Assembly: GCA_023393125.1 (NCBI GenBank)
Contig: JAEWMQ010000116.1
Span: 1 to 42,267 of the forward strand
Source of the DNA: Bacillota bacterium
Lineage (GTDB): Bacteria; Bacillota; Clostridia; Lachnospirales; Cellulosilyticaceae
Length of the DNA stretch: 42,267 bases
Reading direction: 5' to 3'
Shown: positions 40,353-42,267 of the stretch, piece by piece
How the letters are laid out: each line of letters begins with the position of its first letter
Numbering within the stretch: the stretch's first letter is position 1
Position numbers and translations under genes: made by a program
The notes under the pieces: generated by a model
Database searches by the model: none
Seen by the model: the letters and a program-made list of their open reading frames with translations, nothing else
Told to the model about the DNA's origin: nothing

Positions 40353-41702
40353 ATGAGTTTTCGTACGGAGTACATGAAGGATTTAATGAGTAGGGTAGAA
40401 AAAAATCATCCTGCACAACCAGAATTTCATCAAGCAGTAAAAGAAGTATTATTATGTATGGAGCCAGTTGCTGAACGTAATCCTCAATATGTAAAAGCAG
40501 GTATTTTTGAACGTATTATCGAACCAGAACGTGCTATCATATTTCGTGTATCATGGGTAGATGATAACGGTAATGTACAAGTTAACCGTGGCTATCGTGT
40601 ACAATTTAATAGTGCTATTGGTCCATATAAAGGTGGACTTCGTTTCCATCCATCTGTTAATTTAGGGATTATTAAGTTCCTAGGTTTTGAACAAATCTTT
40701 AAAAACTCTTTAACAGGCCTACCAATAGGTGGTGGTAAAGGTGGTAGTGATTTTGATCCAAAAGGTAAATCTGATCAAGAAATCATGAGATTTTGTCAAA
40801 GCTTCATGACAGAACTTAGCAAACACATTGGAGCTGATACAGATGTTCCTGCCGGTGATATAGGTGTAGGTGCTCGTGAAATCGGCTATATGTATGGTCA
40901 ATACAAACGTTTACGTAATGAATTTACTGGCGTACTTACTGGTAAAGGGCTTAACTATGGTGGTTCTCTTGTAAGAACACAAGCTACTGGTTATGGTTGT
41001 TGCTATTTTACACAAGAAATGCTTGCTACAAGAGGTGAAAGCTTTGAAGGTAAAACAGTAGTTGTATCAGGTTCTGGTAACGTAGCTATTTACGCAGCTG
41101 AAAAAGCTATAGAACTTGGTGCTAAAGTTGTGGCACTTAGTGATTCAAATGGTTATATCTATGATCCAAAAGGTATCGATTTAGATGCTGTTAAACAAAT
41201 CAAAGAAGTAGAGCGTAAGAGAATTAAAGAATACATTAATATACATAAAGATGCTACATATACAGAAGGCTTCCGTGGTATTTGGACTATTAAATGTGAT
41301 ATTGCGCTTCCATGTGCAACACAAAACGAATTAGATGAAGAGGCAGCTAAAGCACTTGTAGAGAATGGTGTATTAGCTGTTGCAGAAGGTGCTAATATGC
41401 CTTCTACTCCTGAAGCAGTTGAAGTATTCCAAGCTGCAAATATTCTTTTTGCTCCTGGGAAAGCAGCTAATGCTGGTGGTGTAGCAACTTCTGGCCTTGA
41501 AATGTCTCAAAATAGCATGAGATATAGTTGGACATTTGAAGAAGTTGATGAAAAATTAAGAGGTATCATGAAACATATACATACTGTTTCTCGTGATGCA
41601 GCTACTAAGTACGGTGACCCAGATAACTATGTACTTGGGGCTAATATTGCAGGCTTCTTAAAAGTAGCTGATGCTATGTACATGCAAGGTGTTGCTTACT
41701 AA
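40353..41702 (+). CDS. gdhA: NADP-type glutamate dehydrogenase
   Basis: This 449-residue enzyme links ammonia and 2-oxoglutarate to glutamate. It has hexameric GDH marks: GPYKGGLRFHPSVN (substrate Lys), LPIGGGKGGSDFDPKGKS (catalytic Lys region), PAGDIGVGAREIGYMYGQYK and the nucleotide loop VSGSGNVAIYAAEKA. Length and the EVLLCMEPVAERNPQY start fit the short NADP-linked class (GdhA). TAGGAGGCG precedes ATG 40353. It is monocistronic: its own promoter lies upstream and an 18-bp terminator follows. In clostridia it is both an ammonia assimilation enzyme and an abundant cell protein. Confidence 0.96.
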   Translation: MSFRTEYMKDLMSRVEKNHPAQPEFHQAVKEVLLCMEPVAERNPQYVKAGIFERIIEPERAIIFRVSWVDDNGNVQVNRGYRVQFNSAIGPYKGGLRFHPSVNLGIIKFLGFEQIFKNSLTGLPIGGGKGGSDFDPKGKSDQEIMRFCQSFMTELSKHIGADTDVPAGDIGVGAREIGYMYGQYKRLRNEFTGVLTGKGLNYGGSLVRTQATGYGCCYFTQEMLATRGESFEGKTVVVSGSGNVAIYAAEKAIELGAKVVALSDSNGYIYDPKGIDLDAVKQIKEVERKRIKEYINIHKDATYTEGFRGIWTIKCDIALPCATQNELDEEAAKALVENGVLAVAEGANMPSTPEAVEVFQAANILFAPGKAANAGGVATSGLEMSQNSMRYSWTFEEVDEKLRGIMKHIHTVSRDAATKYGDPDNYVLGANIAGFLKVADAMYMQGVAY

Positions 41703-41743
41703 AAAATATCCCTTCTCATTTCAAGATGAGAAGGGATATTTTT
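41702..41743 (+). terminator. Terminator of gdhA
   Basis: AAAAATATCCCTTCTCAT and ATGAGAAGGGATATTTTT (18 bases each) pair perfectly around TTCAAG, then TTTG. Confidence 0.9.
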
Positions 41744-41858
41744 TTGTCATTAATAACAAAACCTTTTTTCTAGTTTATATTGTATAATAAGTGCGATTAG
41801 TATAAAATTTAATTAGAAGACAATTAGTAATAGCAGAATATAATTTAGGGGGAAGGCT

Positions 41859-42267
41859 ATGCCAAAGTTAACAATACCATTAAATGAATGCGTCCCAGGA
41901 ATGCTTGTTGCTGAACCTGTTAGAAATATGGATAACGGTTTAGTGTACGTAGGGGAAAACCAAGAATTAACAGCAGAAATTATTGAGAATTTAAAGAATC
42001 TTAATTTCTTAGAAGTTGATATCTTTGTCAATACCTGGGATAACGTTTGGAAAATCACTAAAGAAACGAGAGAAAGCTATAAAAAGTGTACTGATGCCGT
42101 TCAAGGACTTCTTAATCAAATTTCAACAGATAATATCGTAGATTATGAAGCTTTTAAAAATGTTAAACTTCAAATGCAAGAAGCTTTTATAGATAACTAT
42201 AAAATAATTGGTTGTATCAACCTTTTTAAATATGCTGATAGTTATACCTATACTCATAGTATTAATG
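41859..42267 (+). CDS. HD-GYP domain protein, 5' part only
   Basis: The open frame runs from ATG 41859 (after GGGGGAAGG) to the window edge without stop, giving about 136 residues. The N-terminal part (VPGMLVAEPVRNMDNGLVYV, NQELTAEIIENLKNLNFLEV) is the small domain that precedes many HD-GYP proteins. YTYTHSIN at the edge is the first His motif of HD-GYP. Such proteins degrade cyclic di-GMP; the catalytic GYP part lies outside the window, so activity cannot be judged. Confidence 0.8.
   Translation, partial: MPKLTIPLNECVPGMLVAEPVRNMDNGLVYVGENQELTAEIIENLKNLNFLEVDIFVNTWDNVWKITKETRESYKKCTDAVQGLLNQISTDNIVDYEAFKNVKLQMQEAFIDNYKIIGCINLFKYADSYTYTHSIN

Overview
The window is AT-rich chromosomal DNA from a spore-forming member of the Clostridia. 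The evidence is dipicolinate synthase (dpaA/dpaB), a SpoIIIE/FtsK cluster in Bacillus-like order (dapG, tepA, ylzJ, spoIIIE), strong AAGGAGG-type ribosome sites, TTG and GTG starts, a T-box leader and formate-tetrahydrofolate metabolism. A Lachnospirales or Cellulosilyticum-like host would fit, but this rests on general gene content and not on a marker comparison.

Left part (1-8900). A possible structured RNA (1-190) is followed by leftward genes of the tRNA wobble-uridine pathway (U32-type hydroxylase and TrmR methyltransferase) and, further right, mltG. In Bacillus these three are neighbours (yrrL-yrrM-yrrO). Here mltG and trmR are separated by a 5-kb integrated island (2224-7191). The island is bounded by a 15-bp direct repeat, carries two inner arm-like repeats and encodes a frameshifted tyrosine integrase. 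Its cargo is two acetyltransferases, a methyltransferase, a CPBP protease remnant and two small membrane-linked proteins. The attachment core coincides with the -10 box of a promoter that would have driven trmR before insertion.

Middle (8900-29500). dpaAB lies behind a sigma-K-like promoter. It is followed by a nucleoid-associated protein, a TSCPD protein, the dapG-tepA-ylzJ-spoIIIE group, one-carbon genes fhs and folD, rimO overlapping pgsA, a BaiN-type flavoprotein convergent with plsC, a DUF1015 protein, an alanine-type T-box operon (D,D-carboxypeptidase plus alaS), and rpsU with yqeY.

Right part (29500-42267). This part is more lineage-specific. It holds a ribbon-helix-helix/coiled-coil protein behind a GTTAAC palindrome array, a formate/nitrite-type channel, a solo tyrosine recombinase, an aldehyde dehydrogenase, an RsiV/PdaC-like exported protein and a cytosolic ParB-like/BMP fusion. 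These are followed by a metallophosphoesterase with a changed metal site, tRNA-Tyr and tRNA-Phe, an L,D-transpeptidase-like protein without its catalytic motif, NADP-type glutamate dehydrogenase, and the start of an HD-GYP protein cut by the window edge. Convergent gene pairs share long perfect palindromes that overlap both stop codons.

The best candidates for new biology are the ParB-like/BMP fusion, the RHH/coiled-coil protein with its operator array, the island inserted in a promoter, and the catalytically dead transpeptidase. All calls come from reading the sequence by eye; no database search was run.
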